Positions 22,101-35,160 of a stretch of DNA of 64,000 bases are shown piece after piece; position 1 is the first letter of the stretch; each line of letters opens with the position of its first letter. Origin of the DNA: Myotis daubentonii (Eukaryota > Chordata > Mammalia > Chiroptera > Vespertilionidae); the NCBI RefSeq assembly GCF_963259705.1, contig NC_081840.1:100112626-100176625 (forward strand). The letters are read 5' to 3'. The notes below the pieces were generated by a model. It made no database searches. It saw nothing but the letters and a program-made list of their open reading frames with translations, and was not told the DNA's origin. The position numbers were made by a program, and so were the translations under genes.

Positions 22101-22789
22101 AGAATAGGTACTTGTTTTTAAGTTAGAGAAAGGCAAAAGATTTGAGAGTGTATGTAAGATAACAAAGTAGTTTTTTTAATTAATGAGGTTGATCATATTA
22201 TGTTTATTGGGCATTCATATTTTTGTGTGTATGAATGTGCAAATTGCCTTTTTGCATATTCTTACTGAATAGTTCGTCATTTTCTCATGGATATTTAAGA
22301 ATTCTCTGTACAATAAAGAAATCAGCCTTATAGATCATGTACTACAAATATTTTTCACAATTTGTCATTTGACTTTGACTTTAAATTTTTCTGTGAAGAA
22401 TAACGGATTTTGTGTCTTGCTTATATTACATTTATTCCAAGACTAAAAAATGATTTTCCTATATGTTCTTCTATTATTTTTATGATTTTATTATTTCAAT
22501 TAAAATATTTGATTCATATAAATTTCATTTTGTTTAAAGTTATGAGGTAGGAATCTGATTAGCAATATCTACTTCTGGATTCTATTCAAGTCCATTGATT
22601 ATCTGCTACCCCAGTACCAGTATAAATCTGTTTCCATGTTTATAGTTTTTCTTTCCCCAATGTATATAGTTTTGAGATGCATTTTCTATCTGGAATGCCT
22701 TGGCATGTTCTCCTATACAACCATTACCGTTATTTTTCTGAATTTCCTTGAATATTTTTGGGTTTGTTTTCCCACACAATAATAGTAAC
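22101..22789. other. unique intron sequence
   Basis: AT-rich, with no repeat or exon recognised. Confidence 0.45.
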
Positions 22790-23012
22790 AATATGTATTG
22801 AGCACTTATGTACAGGACTGTATTAAGCTTTTAACACATATAATTAATTTTTATTATGAAGAAATAGGAACATACTTTCAACCCCATCTTAGAAATATAG
22901 AAACTGAGACATGAGAATATTTAGTAACATCAAGGTAACATAGCTAGTAAGTGGCTAAGTTGTGATTTAAACCAGGCATTCTGACTTCAGAGATGGTAGT
23001 ATTCTTACCTTT
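22790..23012 (-). repeat. MIR SINE, antisense
   Basis: Reverse MIR landmarks in order: TATTGAGCACTTATG, a TTTTATTATGAAGAAATAGG block, CATAGCTAGTAAGTGGCTAAG, and AACCAGGCATTCTGACTTCAGAG. Nearly full length and diverged. Confidence 0.88.
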
Positions 23013-23146
23013 CCTTATAAACCTTAGAATCATTTAGTCTAAGTCATTTAGATTTAGAATCTAAATATTATACTAATATTTGGATTGGAATTGCATTGAA
23101 TTCATAGATTATTTTAGAATTGGCATCTTTACAGTATGAATTCATT

Positions 23147-23359
23147 CTGCCCAGCCGGTGTGGCACAGTGGTTCAGCATCAACCCATAAACCAGGAGATC
23201 ATGTTTCCATTCTGGGTCAAGGCACATGACCAGATTGTGGGCTTCATTCCCAGTAGGGGGCATGCAGGAGGCAGCAGATCATTGATTCTCTCTCATCATT
23301 GATGTTTCTATCTCTCCCTTTCCCTTCCTCGCTCTGAAATCAATCAATAAATAAACCAA
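23147..23359 (+). mobile_element. VES-type SINE
   Basis: tRNA-derived bat SINE: GCCCAGCCGGTGTGGC (A-box region), GTTTCCATTCTGG (B-box region), GGGGGCATGCAGGAGGCAGC, pyrimidine-rich block, and the CAATCAATAAATAAA tail. It is flanked by TATGAATTCATT (23135-23146) and TATGAAATCATT (23360-23371), an 11/12 duplication. Confidence 0.93.
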
Positions 23360-23967
23360 TATGAAATCATTATATCCAAAAAGGATTCATTTGTTCAACA
23401 GAGTGCTAAAGTTTTCTTTCTATAGGTCCTCCATGTTTGGTGTTTGTCAGTTCATTTTGCCTTTATATATATTAACTTTTGAATTACTACTAATACACTT
23501 TTTTCCTTCTGTTATTTTTAGCAGATTCTTGAAAATTTATTGGAAAGCTATTGATTTTTTTCTTTTAAATTCAGAATTAGTCATTTACCACATTTTCTAA
23601 TTCCTAATAGGTTTTTTGTTGTTGTTGTTTTTTTTTTTTTGTTTTTTTTTTTGGTGTTTTCCTTGAATTTTCCAGAAACATCATATCACTTGCAAATAAT
23701 AATTTTCCTTTCTCTTTTCCAATATTTGTGCTTTTTATTTTGTTCTTTTTTAAAAATTAGCTTGTTCTTTTAGAATACTATTAACTTATAATGATAATGG
23801 TAAGCATTTTATTTTATAAATGCCTCTGATACATAATAATTTATCATGATAGTGACTTCAGTTTTATTTATACTGATAAAAAAGTATCAGCGAGAAATAG
23901 CAAATTTTATCAAAAGCCTTTCAGTGTCTATAGAAGTCATATTGTTTCTCCTTTTTACTATATAGTG

Positions 23968-24223
23968 CAGTGATTTTCAACTGGCTGGCCACTAGCATTT
24001 TTAAAACATGCAATACCTGACTACTTAGTCAGGGGCACTGATCACTTTTCCCTTAGAATGTCAAATTTACAAATGACATTTAACACAATAGCTGTCCAAT
24101 ATGAATGAATCAAAATTATACCTATTTTTGTCAGATCAGCAAAAAATATATTTTTGGGTATGTTGCAGAATTTTAATAAATAATTTGCGTGTGCCATGAA
24201 ATGAAAAATGTTGAAAATCACTG
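23968..24223. mobile_element. hAT-superfamily MITE (256 bp)
   Basis: Inverted termini CAGTGATTTTCAAC and GTTGAAAATCACTG (14 bp, perfect). Flanking 8-mers ATATAGTG (23960-23967) and ATACAGAG (24224-24231) agree at 6 of 8 positions, a decayed hAT-size duplication. No coding capacity. It interrupts the old L1 relic. Confidence 0.88.
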
Positions 24224-24574
24224 ATACAGAGAACTCTCTAATATATTCCCTAATGTCAAATAATGTTTGCTTTATTCTTTTAATGTACTACTGGATTTAA
24301 TATTTTTTAATTTAAATTCTATATTGTTTAAAGTATTACATGTCTCCTTTTTCCCCCCTTGACCTCTCCCTGCCCATACCCACCCCCCAGCACATGCCCT
24401 CACCTCCCCCCTCCCTGTCTGTGTCCATTGGTTATGTTCATATGCATGCATACAAGTCCTTGGGTTGATCTCTTATCCCCTCACCCCACCGCCTTCCCTT
24501 ATAGGTCGGACAGTCTGTTCAGTGCTTCTATGACTCTGGTTCTATCTTTGTTCATCAGTTTATGTTGTTCATTA

Positions 24575-25313
24575 TCTATATATATAAAACCCTAATATGC
24601 AAAGAGACCAAAAGTGGAACAACCAAACAATCAAACAACCGGTTGCTATGACATGTGCTGACCACCATGGGGTGCACGCGGAACATGGTGGGTGTCAGCT
24701 GCGGCAGGATGGTGGAGCAGGTGAGCGGGGGCGCCAGACCAAGGCAGGGCACCAGTCACTGTCATGGGGGCAAGCCTCTAGTGGTTACTGAAAATTCTTT
24801 GCTCCTGCACTCCACGGTCCTGCCCAGCACTCGCTCACACCTGGTGCTGGTGTCAGCCACCCTTGCACCTGCTGTTGGCACCGGAGCTACCTCTTGCACC
24901 TGCTGCCGGTGCCCAGCGTCGGCCCTGAACACTTGGCAGTGTCAGCGGGTGCAGTCGGTGGCTGCCGGCCCCAATTGCCCCTCAGGGCTTCTCCACCTCC
25001 ACCTGCTCCTGAGGAGTGATCAGGGCAGCTGCCACTGCTCGCACCCGCTGATGGTGCCAGCCCTGCTCACATATGCTGCTGACACCGACCCAAATGGCTC
25101 TGCACCATCAGCAGGTGCGAGTGGGGCTGGCGCCATCAGTGTGTCAGAGCTGCAGTGGGAGCGGGGCTTCTGGCAGACAGGGGACCAGGGGCTGTGGGGG
25201 GAGGTGCCAGGCGGGGGCATGGAGGATGAACCAAGACCTGACCCAGTGCCCACCACAGCCTCATGGTCCACAGTGCCTTTCAAGGTGCACGAATTCGTGC
25301 ACTGGGCCCCTAG
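24575..25313 (+). mobile_element. non-autonomous Helitron, 739 bp
   Basis: Starts TCTATATATATAAAACCC, ends GGTGCACGAATTCGTGCACTGGGCCCCTAG; host A at 24574, T at 25314, in L1-delta. The interior is strongly GC-rich and keeps several frames open (for example 222 codons from 24655), but these have no familiar domain and reflect base composition. Confidence 0.92.
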
Positions 25314-25473
25314 TATTTCATAAATGAGTGAGATTATGTGATATGTATTTTTCTCTGACTGGCTTATTTCCCTTAGCATAATGCTCTCCAGTTCCATTCA
25401 GGCTGTTGCAAATGGTAAGAATGCCTTCTTGTCAGCAGCGTGGTATTCCATTGTGTAGATGTAGCATAATTTT

Positions 25474-28400
25474 TGACCATATTATTTTATTTTTTTCCCT
25501 TCATTGATTAAGGTATTACAAATGTGTCCTTATCCCTCCATTATCCCCTCATCCCCCCACTCATGGCCTCACCCCCCCGCAGTGTCTGTATCCATTGGTT
25601 ATGCTTATATACATGCATGCAAGTCCCTTGGTTGATCTCTCCTCCTTAGCCCCACCCTCGCTTGCCTTCCCTCTGAGGTTTGAGCATCTGATCGATGCTT
25701 CTCTATCTCTAGATCTATTTTTGTTCATCGGTTTATGTTGTTCATTATAATCCACAAATGAGTGAGATCATATGATATTTATCTTCCTCTAACTTATTTC
25801 ACTTAGCATAATGCTCTCCAGCTCCATCCGTGCTGTTGCAAATGGTAGGAGTTCCTTCCTTTTTACAGCAGCATAGTATTCCATTGTGTAGATGTGCCAA
25901 AGTTTTTTAATCTACTCATCTACTGATGAATACTTAGGCTGTTTCCAAATCTTAGCTATTGTAAATTGTGATGCTATGAACATAGGGGTGCATATATCCT
26001 TTCTGATTGGTGTTTCTGGTTTCTTGGGATATATTTCTAGAAGTGGGATCACTGGGTAAAATGGAAGTTCCATTTTTAGTTTTTTAAGGAAACTCCATAC
26101 TGTTCTCCCCAGTGGCTGCACCAGACTTCATTCCCACCAACAGTGAACGAATGTTCCTTTTTCTCTACATCCTCGCCAGCATTTATCATTTGTTGATTTG
26201 TTGATGATAGCCATTCTGACACGTGTGAGATGGTACCTCATTGTTGTTTTGATTTGCATCTCTTGGATGATTAGTGACTTTGAGCATGTTTTCATGTTTC
26301 TTGGCCTTCCTTATATCTTATTTCAAAAAGTATCTATTGAGGTCCTTTGCACATTTTTTTTAAATGGGTTGTTTGTCTTTTTTTTTGTTAAGTTGTATGA
26401 GTTCCCTGTAAATGTTGGAGATTAAACCCTTATCAGAGATATCATTGACAAATACATTCTCCCATGCATTGGGTTTTCTTGTTGTTTTGTTGATGGTTTC
26501 TTTTGCTGTGCAGAAGCTTTTTATTTTAATGTAGTCCCATTTGTTTATTTTCCCTTTGGTTTCCATTGCCCTAGGAGCTGTGTCGGTGAAGAAATTGCTT
26601 CAGCATATATCTGAGATTTTGATGCCTTTGGATTCCTCTAATATTTTTATTGTTTCCGTCTTATGTTTAAGTCCTTTATCCAATTTGAGTTTATTTTTGT
26701 TTATGGTGTAAGTTGGTGGTCTAGTTTAATTTTTTTTGCATGTGTCTGACCAAATATCCCTGCATCATTTATTGAAGAGACTGTCTTGACTCCATTGTAT
26801 GTTCTTGCCTCCTCTGTCAAATATTAATTGTGCATAGTGGTTTGGGTCGATTTATGGGTTCTTTATTCTATTCCATTGATCTATGTCTGTTCTTGTGCCA
26901 GTACCAGGCAGTTTTGAGAATAGTGGATTTGTAGTATATCTTGTTATCTGATATTGAGATCCCTCCTACTTTGTTCTTCTTTCTCAGGATCACTGAAGCT
27001 ATTTGGGATTTTTTTATTATTATTATTCCAGATGAATTTTTGCAGAGTTCTTTCTAGATCTGTGAAATATGCTGTTGGTATTTTAATTCAGCTACCCTAT
27101 GTCTTTTGATTGGAGCATTTAATCCATTCACGTTGAATGTTATTATTGATAAGTACTTGATTGTCGTCATTTTTCTTCTTAATATTTGTATTTCTTCTTG
27201 CCTTTTCTTTCTTCTTTTTACAGCAGTCCCTTTAGCATTTCTTGCATTGCTGGCTTGGTGGTAATAAACTCTATTTGCCCTTTTTTGTCTGTGAAGCTCC
27301 TGATTCCACCTTCAAGTTTGAATGATAGCCTTGCTGGGAATAGTATTCTTGGATTCAGTCTCTTGCTTTGCATCATTTTGTATATTTCATTCCATTCGCT
27401 TCTGGTCTGATGTGTTTCTGTTGAGTAATCAGTTGATATTCTAATAGGAGATCCCTTGTAGGTAGCTTTCTGTCTCTGGTAGCATTTAAGATTCTTACTT
27501 TGTCATTGTTGTTTGCCAATTTAATATGATGTGTCTTATTTCGGTCTTTTGAGGTTCATCTTGTTTGGAACTCTATGTACTTCTTGGACTTGCATAGTTT
27601 TTTTCTTGCCCATATCAGGGAAGTTTTCTGTCATTATTTCTTCAAACGGGTTTTCTATTCCTTGCTTCTCTTCCTCTCCTTCTGGTCTCCCTATTATGTC
27701 ATTGTTGTTTTGTTTTTTGTTGTCCCAAAGCTCCCTTAGGCTCTCCTCTTGCTTTTTAAATTTTCTTTCCGTTACTGCTGTGTTTGTGTGTTTTTCCTAC
27801 CTTGTCTTCTAAATCACTGATGTGGTCCTCAGCCTCTTCTAGTCTACTTTTTAAGCCTTCCATTGTGTTCTTAATTGCAATTATGTCATTCTTCATTTCC
27901 TCTTGGTTCCTTTTCATGTTGGTGACATTCTCATCCAGCTCTTTATAATTTTCATTGAGTTGTTTGTATTTGTCATTGAGTTGTGTGTATTTTTCATCCA
28001 GCCATTTGAGCATCCTTATAACCATTACTCTGAATTCATTGTCTGATATGTTACCAGCCTCAATTTCATTTAACTCCCTTTCTGGTGATTCCTATTTTTC
28101 TTTCTTTTGGGGGTTGCTCTTTTGTCTTCTCATGTTTTGCTCTAACGTTGTGATTGTAGATACGTTTGCTTTGCTACCCAGGTTCTTTTGGGGATGGTGC
28201 TACTGGTGTGATCTCTCAAGTCTCCTGGGCTTGGTAATTTGCATAGCTCCCTACTTCAGCTCTTTGGGTTCTCTTGATATAGTTCTGTAAGCTGGAAAGG
28301 TGCAACTGTGGTGTCTAGAAGTCAGCAGCCTTGGAGGCAGGGGGGTGTGTCTGAATTTTTGCTGTCTTGTGTCCTTGTTTGAAATCATGCATGCCCAGTG

Positions 28401-29847
28401 GGGACTCACAGTGGCACCCAGGAACTGTTCGTTGGGGTGGTGGGGCTCAGGAGGCCTACACTCTGCAAAAGCGTGACTGTGGTGTCCAGAGTTCTGTAGT
28501 TTGGGGGTGGACACACTCAGCTTTTGCTGCTGCTTTTGTGGTTGGATACACATGCTCCCAGTGGCGGCTCACAGGGGCAGCCACGATGCATTTGCCAGCA
28601 GGGTGTACTGAGGCACTCTGAAGGGCCCTGGTGCTGAAGCCACGGGATTGCAGTGTCTGTGGACAGTTATCCTAGAAGAGGGAATTCAGCATTTCTACAG
28701 CCCAGCAGTGTGCCCTGTTTGTATAAGTGTGTGCCCAGCAGGGGCTCAGAGCAGCACCCAAGGGCTGCCTGTGGAGGGGTGGGCTTGGGAGGCCTGTGTC
28801 CCGAAAAATCATGTGCCTGTAGTGTCCAGAGTTCTGCAGCTGTGGGGTGGGAAGACTCAGTTTTTGCTGCTGCACCTCTGGTTGGATAGGCGCGCACTCC
28901 CAGTGGTGGCTCAGAGGGGCACCCAAGGTGCATTTGCCAGCCAGTGCTGCGACCTGAAGCACTCTAAAGGGCCCTGGCACTGAAGATACATAATCGAGGT
29001 GTCAGTGGGCAGGTGTCCAGTATGAGTGAATTTAGAATTTCTACTGCCAGGGCAGTGCGTCCCTGCTTGTTTAAGATCGCACCCACCCGGGGCTCACAGC
29101 GGCTCCCCAGAGCACCCTGTGGATAGATGGCTCAGGGTGCCTGCTCATTGGAAATGTGTGACTATGGCAGTGCCTTGGCTGGCTCAGAGCTCTGATGCAC
29201 TCTCAGGGGCCCTGTCACTGCAGTTGCCCAGCTGGGTTGTCTGTGGGCAGTTATTCAGGAAAAAGGAATTCAGAATTTCTACTGCGGGGCAGCATGCTGT
29301 TGTCTGTACAAAATCACACCCAGCGGGGGCTCACAGTAGTTCCCCAAAGCTGCCTATGGAGTGGTGTGCCCTGGAAGTCTGCATGCTGGAAACTCACGAA
29401 TGTGGTTTCTGGAGGTCTGCCACTGGGGAGGCGGGGAGTTGCACTTAACTGCTGCGGGAGTGGTGCACTTTTGGAGGTGGAGGTCCTAGGGTCCTTGGGT
29501 CTGTGGGTGGGGCAGCAGCATTTTGGCTGGAGTGGCTGCCGGGTCGTGGGCAGTGTCCAAGGCCTGTCTGGGTGGTGGTGCTGATGAGTTCCTAGAAGAG
29601 GCCACTCTCCCCTTAAAGATGGTGTAGTCTCCATGCCCAAGTCCTATAGTCTGGGGAGTGCCCACAGTGGTGTTACTCTCTACCTGTCCAAGAGAGCCTG
29701 GTCTGCCAGCCTCTGCTGCTCCTGCCGGATTTAACTGTCCCTCACTCACTCACACACACACCGCACACATCCACACACTCTCTTTTCATCCCCTCACTAA
29801 CATCCTCTCCTTCACCTTTGTCCTGCCAGCTGCCATCTTTCTCCCCT
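25474..29847 (-). mobile_element. L1-epsilon, internally deleted L1 nested in L1-delta
   Basis: Minus-strand L1 with 3' end, ORF2 C-terminal half (to about 27084), then an abrupt jump to the ORF1/ORF2-proximal region (27085 on), ORF1 (27756-28025) and a long GC-rich 5' UTR ending with the complement of AAGATGGCAGC near 29837. About 13 bp are duplicated with mismatches, GTAGCATAATTTT (25461-25473) and GTACCATAATTTA (29848-29860). Most of the RT domain is missing. Confidence 0.88.
27756..28025 (-). pseudogene. L1-epsilon ORF1p coiled-coil fragment
   Basis: Reading leftward from 28025: KYTQLNDKYKQLNENYKELD, then IIAIKNTMEGLKSRLEEAED. This is a heptad-rich coiled coil as expected for the trimerisation region of L1 ORF1p. 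The frame ends before the RRM. Confidence 0.85.
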
Positions 29848-30846
29848 GTACCATAATTTATTAATCTACTCATCTGCTGCTGGGCACTTAGACTGTTTCC
29901 AAATCTTAGCTATTGTAAATTGTGCTGCTATGAACATAGGGATGCATATATTCTTTCTGATTAGTGTTTCTGTTCTCTTGGGATATATTCCTAGAAGTGG
30001 GATCACTGAACCAAACGGAAGTTCCATTTTTAATTTTTTTAGGAAACGTCATACTGTTCTCCACAGTGGCTGCACCAGTCTGCATTCTCACCAGCCGTGC
30101 AAAAGGGTTCCTTTTTCTCCACATCCTCTCCAGCACTTGTCGTTTATTGATTTGTTGTTGATAGCCATTCTGACAGGTGTGAGGTGGTAACTTGTTGTTT
30201 TGATTTGCATCTCTTGGATGATTAGTGACTTTGAGCATGTTTTCATATGTATTCTGGTTTTCTGTATGTCCACTTTCAAAAAGTGTCTATTTAACTTTTT
30301 TTACCCATTTTTTAATTGCATTGTTTATCTTCCTTTTGTTAAGTTGAATGAGTTTCTTATAAATTTTGGAGATTAGGCCCTTATCAGACTTAACACTGGC
30401 AAATATGTTCTCCCATGCAGTGGCCTTTCTTGTTGTTTTGTTGATGGTTTTTACTCTTTTTTTTTTTTGCTGTGCAGAAGCTTTTTATTTCGATGTAGTC
30501 CCATTTGTTATTTTCACCTTAGTTTCTAATACATTAGTTGTGTCGGTAAAGATATTGCTGCAACAAATGTGTGCTATTTAGCTGCCTATGGCTTCTTGTA
30601 AGACTTATGGTTTCCCATTTTATGTTTAAGTCCTTTATCCATTTTGAGTTTACTTTTGTGTATGGTGTAAGTTGGTGGTCTAGTTTCATTTTTTTGCATG
30701 TATCTGACCAATTTTCCCAACACCATTTATTGAAGACTGTCTTGACTCCATTGTATGCTCTTGCCTCCTTTGTCAAATATTACTGAGCATAATGCCTTGG
30801 GCCGATTTCTGGTTCTCTGTTCTGTTCCATTGGTCTATATGTACTA

Positions 30847-31595
30847 CTAGAGACCCAGTGCATCAAATTCGTGTATGGGGGGGTGGGGTGGGGAAGGGGT
30901 GAGTCCCTCAGCCCAGCCTGCACCCTCTCCAACCTGGGACCCCTCGAGGGATGTCTGACTGCCTGTTTAGGCCCAATCCCACAGGCCTAAACAGGCAGTC
31001 GGACATCCCTCTCACAATCCAAGATTGCTGGCTCCCAATTGCTTGCCTGCATGCCTGCCTGATTGCCCCTAACTGCTTCTGCCTGCCAGCCTGATCACCC
31101 CTAACCACTCCCCTGCCAGCCTGATCGACACCTAACTGCTTCCCTGCCTGCCCAATTGCCGTAACTGCCCTCTTCCGCTGGTCTGATCACACCAAACTGT
31201 ACTCCCCTGCAGGCCTGGTTGCCCCCAACTGCCCTCCCCTGCTGGCCCAGTCACCCCTAACTTCCCTCCCATGCCAGCCTGGTCGCCACTAACTGCCCTC
31301 CCCTGCTGGCCCAATTGCCCCTAATTGCCCTCCCCTGCCAGCATGGTCACCCCTAACTGTCCTCCCCTGCAGGCCTAGTCACCCCTAACTGCCTTCCCCT
31401 GATGGGCTGGTTGCCTCCAACTGCCCTCCCTTACAGGCCTGGTTGCCCCCAATCCCCTCCCCTGCAGGCCTGAGTCCCCCCAACTGCCCTCCCCTGCTGG
31501 CCATCTTGTGGTGGTCATCTTTGACCACATCAGGGTGGCCATCTTATGTGTTGGTGTGATGGTCAATTTGCATATTACCTCTTTATTAGATAGGA
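30847..31595 (-). mobile_element. non-autonomous Helitron with internal minisatellite
   Basis: Minus-strand element: the 3' end is the CTAG at 30847-30850 preceded (on its strand) by GATGCACTGGGTCT; the 5' end complements TCCTATCTAATAAAGAGG at 31595. Host bases are A at 30846 and T at 31596. It splits L1-delta. Most of the interior (about 31020-31500) is a tandem array. Confidence 0.9.
31020..31500. repeat. minisatellite, about 33-34 bp units
   Basis: Roughly fourteen degenerate copies of a unit such as CCCTAACTGCCCTCCCCTGC followed by a (T/A)GGCC(T/A)GGTC block. It is confined to the Helitron at 30847-31595. Confidence 0.85.
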
Positions 31596-32649
31596 TTCTT
31601 GTGATAGTACCAGGCAGTTTTTAGGACCGTGGCTTTGTAGTATAACTTGATATCTGGTATTGTGAATTCTCCAAATTGGTTCTTCTTTCTCAAGATTGCT
31701 GCAGCTATTTGGGGTATTTCATATTTCAGATGAATTTTTGGAGAGTTTGTTCTAGGTCTTTGAGGTATGTCATTGGTATTTTAATGGGGATTCCATTGAA
31801 TCTATAGATTCCTTTGGATAGTATGGACATTTTAATGATGTTGATTCTACCAATACATGAGCATGGTATAGTCTTCCATTTGTTTATGCCTTCCTCTATC
31901 TCTTTTTTTCAGCATCCTGTAATTTTCTGAGTAAAGGTCCTTTACCTCCTTGGTTAAATTTATTCCTATGTATCTTAATGTTTTGTTGCAATGGTAAATG
32001 GGATTTTTTTTTTTTTTAGTTTCTCTTTCTGTGAGTTCATTATTGGTGTATAAAGAAGACAGTTTTCTGGGTGTTAATTTTGTTTCCTGCTACATTACCA
32101 AATTCATTTATTAATTCTAGTAGTTTTTTATGGAGTCTTTAGGGTTTTCTTTGTACAATATGTCATCTGCAAATAATGACAACTTTACTTCTTCTTTTCC
32201 AATTTGGATGCCTTTTATTTCTTCTTCTTGTTTGATCACTATGGCTAGCACTTCCAGTACTATATTGAACAGGAGTGGTGAAATTGAGCATCCCTATCTT
32301 GTTCCTGTTTTTAGGGGAAATGGTTTTAGTTTTTGTCCATTGAGTATGATGTTGGCTATAGGTTTGTCATATAAGGCTTTTATTATGTTGAGGTATGATC
32401 TCTCAATTCCCATTTTGCTGAGAGTTTTTATTAGAAAAAAGGTGTTGGATTTTGTCAAATGCCTTTTCTACATCAATTGATATGATTATGTGATTTTTAT
32501 CTCTCAATTTGTTTACTTGATGTATCATGTTTATTGATTTGTATATATTTTACCAGCCTTGCATCACTGGAATAAATCCCACTTGGTCATGGTGTCTGAT
32601 CTTTCTAGTATAATGCTGGATCTGATTTGCTAGTATTTTGTTGAGGATT

Positions 32650-33225
32650 TTAGCATCTGTGTTCATCAGGGATATTGGCCTGTAGTTCTTTCTTTGTGGT
32701 GTCTTTATCTGGTTTTGGAATTAGGGTAATTCTGGCTTTGTAGAAAGAGCTTGGAAGTGTGCCTTCCTCTTTAATTTTTCGGAACAGTCTGAGAAGGATA
32801 GCTTTTATTTCTTCTTTGAATGTTTTGTAAAACTCCCCTGTGAAGCCACCTGTCCCAGGGCTTTTGTTTGCCGGAAGTTTTTTAATGACTGTTTCAGTTT
32901 CCTTTATAGTCATCGGGTTGTTGAAATTTTTTATTCATTTTGTTTGAATTTTGGGAGCTTGTATTTTTCTAAGAATATGTCCATTTTTTTCTAGGTTGTC
33001 CTTTTTGTTGGAATAGAGTTGTTCATCGTATTTTTTAATAATTGTTTGTATTTCTGTGGGATTGGTTGTTATTTCACATCTTTCATTTCTGATTTTGTTT
33101 ATTTGGGTCCTCTCTCTTTGCTTCTTGGTGAGCCTGGCCAGAGGTTCGTCAGTCTTGTTTATCCTTTCATAGAACCAGCTCTTGGTTTCATTGATCTCTT
33201 GTATTGTTGTTTTGGTCTCTGTCAT
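32650..33225 (-). pseudogene. L1-delta ORF2 fragments (EN-RT linker and RT start)
   Basis: Two frames reading leftward: SWFYERINKTDEPLARLTKK and NPTEIQTIIKKYDEQLYSNK (32935-33225), then [39 protein letters not shown] and [13 protein letters not shown] (32650-32913). These are hallmark L1 ORF2p sequences ahead of the RT palm. A frameshift separates them. Confidence 0.88.
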
Positions 33226-34328
33226 TTATTTCTGCTCTGATCTTTATTATCTCCTTGCTTCTGCTCAATCTGTGCTTTTCTTGTTGCTCTCATTCTAAGT
33301 TTTTAAGTTCTAGGGTTAGATAATTTATTAGCATTTTTTCTTGTTTTTTTGAGGTAGGCCTGTAGAGCTATGAACTTCCCTCTCAGAAGTGCTTTCACTA
33401 TGTCCCATAGGTTTTCGATTGTTGTTTTCATTGTCATTCCTTTCCAGGATGTTTTTAACTTCTTCTTTGATCTCTTTGGTAACCCAATCATTGTTTAATA
33501 GCATGCTATTGAGCCTCCAAGTGTTTGAATTTTTAAATTGTAGTTGCTTTCTAATATTTTGCCATTGTGCTCTGAGAAGATGCTTGATATGAGCTCAATC
33601 TCTTTTAATTTGGAGAGACTTTGCCTGTGCCCCAACATGTGGTCTATCTTTGAAAATATCCCAAGTGGACTTGAGAAGAATGTATATTCTGTAGCTTTGG
33701 GGTGAAATCTTCTGAAAATTTTGATTAAGTCCATCTGATCTAGTGAGTCATTTAGGATTGCTGTTTCTTTGCTGATTTTTTTGTCTAGAGGATTTATCCA
33801 GTGATGTCAGTGGGGTGTTAAAGTCCCCTATTATAATTGTGTTGCTGTTGATCTTTCCCTGATTTCTTCCAGAAGTTTTTGTTTTTATGTATTTTCATCC
33901 TCCTGTATTGGGTGCATAAATGTTTACCAGACTTATATCCTCTTGTTGTATTGATCCCTTTCGTATTATGAAGTGGCTTTCCTTATCTCTTGTTATGGCC
34001 TTCACTTTGAGGTCTATTTGGTCAGAGATAAGTATTGATACCCCAGCTTCTATTTCATTTTCATTTTCCTGAAAGATTTTTCCATCCCTCTACTTACAGA
34101 CTGTGTGAGTCTCTTATTCTGAGGTGGGTCTGTTGTAGACAGCGTGTATATGGGTCATGTTTTCTTATCCATTCAGCCACTTGATGTCCTTTGATTGGAG
34201 CATTTAGTCCATTTATGTTTAAAGTTTTATTGATAGGTAATTGTTTGGAGCCATTTTTATTTTTTTGTGCCTGTGTTCCTTCTACCCCTTCCCCTTTTTT
34301 TTCTTTTTCTTTTTTTACAATAGTCCCT

Positions 34329-34616
34329 TTAGCATTTCTTGCATTGCTGGCTTGGTATTAATTCCCTTAGCCTTTTTTGGTCTGTGAAGCTTCTGATTTC
34401 CCCTTCAATTCTGAATGATAGCCTTGCTGGATAGAGTATTCTTTGATTCAGTACTTTGCTTTGCATTACTTTGTATACTTCATTACATTCCCTTCTGACC
34501 TGAAGTCTTTCTTTTGAGAAATCATTTGATAATCTAATGGAAGATCCTTTGTAGGTAACTCTCTGTCTCTCCTTTGCAGCCCTTAAGGTACTCTCTTTGT
34601 CATTAATGTTTGCCAT
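34329..34616 (-). pseudogene. L1-delta ORF1p C-terminal fragment
   Basis: Reading leftward: KESTLRAAKERQRVTYKGSS, then IRLSNDFSKERLQVRRECNE and LYPARLSFRIEGEIRSFTDQ. This is the C-terminal domain of L1 ORF1p. It is truncated on its N side by a break. Confidence 0.88.
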
Positions 34617-35160
34617 TGTAATTATGACATGTCTTGAAGTGAATCTTTAGGGGTTCAACTTATTTTGGGCTCTGTGCTTGTGTCACTTTTTTCTTCCCCA
34701 TATCTGGGAAGTCGTCTATCATTATTTCTTCAAATAGGTTCTCAAATCCTTGCTGCTCTTCTTGTCCTCTGGCACCCCTATTATACATATGTTACTTGTT
34801 TCATGTTGTCCCAAAGCTCCCTTAGGCTCTCCTTCTGCTTTCTAATTTTTTTCTCCAGTTGCTGTTCAGATTGGCTTTGTTTCTCTACCTTACCTTCTAG
34901 CTCACTAATTTGGTCCTTTTCTTCTCTTAGTATACTATTGAAATTTTCCATTGTGTGTTTTATTGTAGCTATATCATTTTTTATTTCTTTTTGATTGTTA
35001 CATAGGTTGTTGATTTTTTTTGTCCATCCAGTTTATGACCTGTATGACCATTATTCTGAATTATTTTTCTGACATATTGCATGCCTCTGTTTCATTTAGT
35101 TGTTTTTTTTTTTTTGGGGGGGGGGGGCGGCGAGTTGTTTCCTCCTTTCTTTCCTTTGGG

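Larger units (their letters stand above)
23056..24295 (-). mobile_element. old L1 relic (L1M-like), left part of second nest
   Basis: Antisense ORF2 of an ancient L1, for example TTTGGATTGGAATTGCATTG before the VES SINE, and the complement of the RT region (TTTTATCAAAAGCCTTTCAG, ACTACTGGATTTAATATTTT) after it. It contains a VES SINE (23147-23359), a T-rich tract (23611-23652) and a hAT MITE (23968-24223). It continues at 36372 after the L1-delta insertion. Confidence 0.75.

Noticed and set aside
24655..25323. 222-codon + strand frame
   Set aside because: It lies wholly in a non-autonomous Helitron, runs past its 3' end, and has low-complexity composition driven by GC content.
28251..29749. 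Many 80-140-codon frames on both strands
   Set aside because: 5' UTR of L1-epsilon (minus strand), GC-rich and repetitive; L1 protein frames are elsewhere in the element.
31020..31500. CRISPR-like array of short spaced repeats
   Set aside because: Units are contiguous and degenerate without unique spacers, in a eukaryotic transposon; the same goes for 53597-53945.
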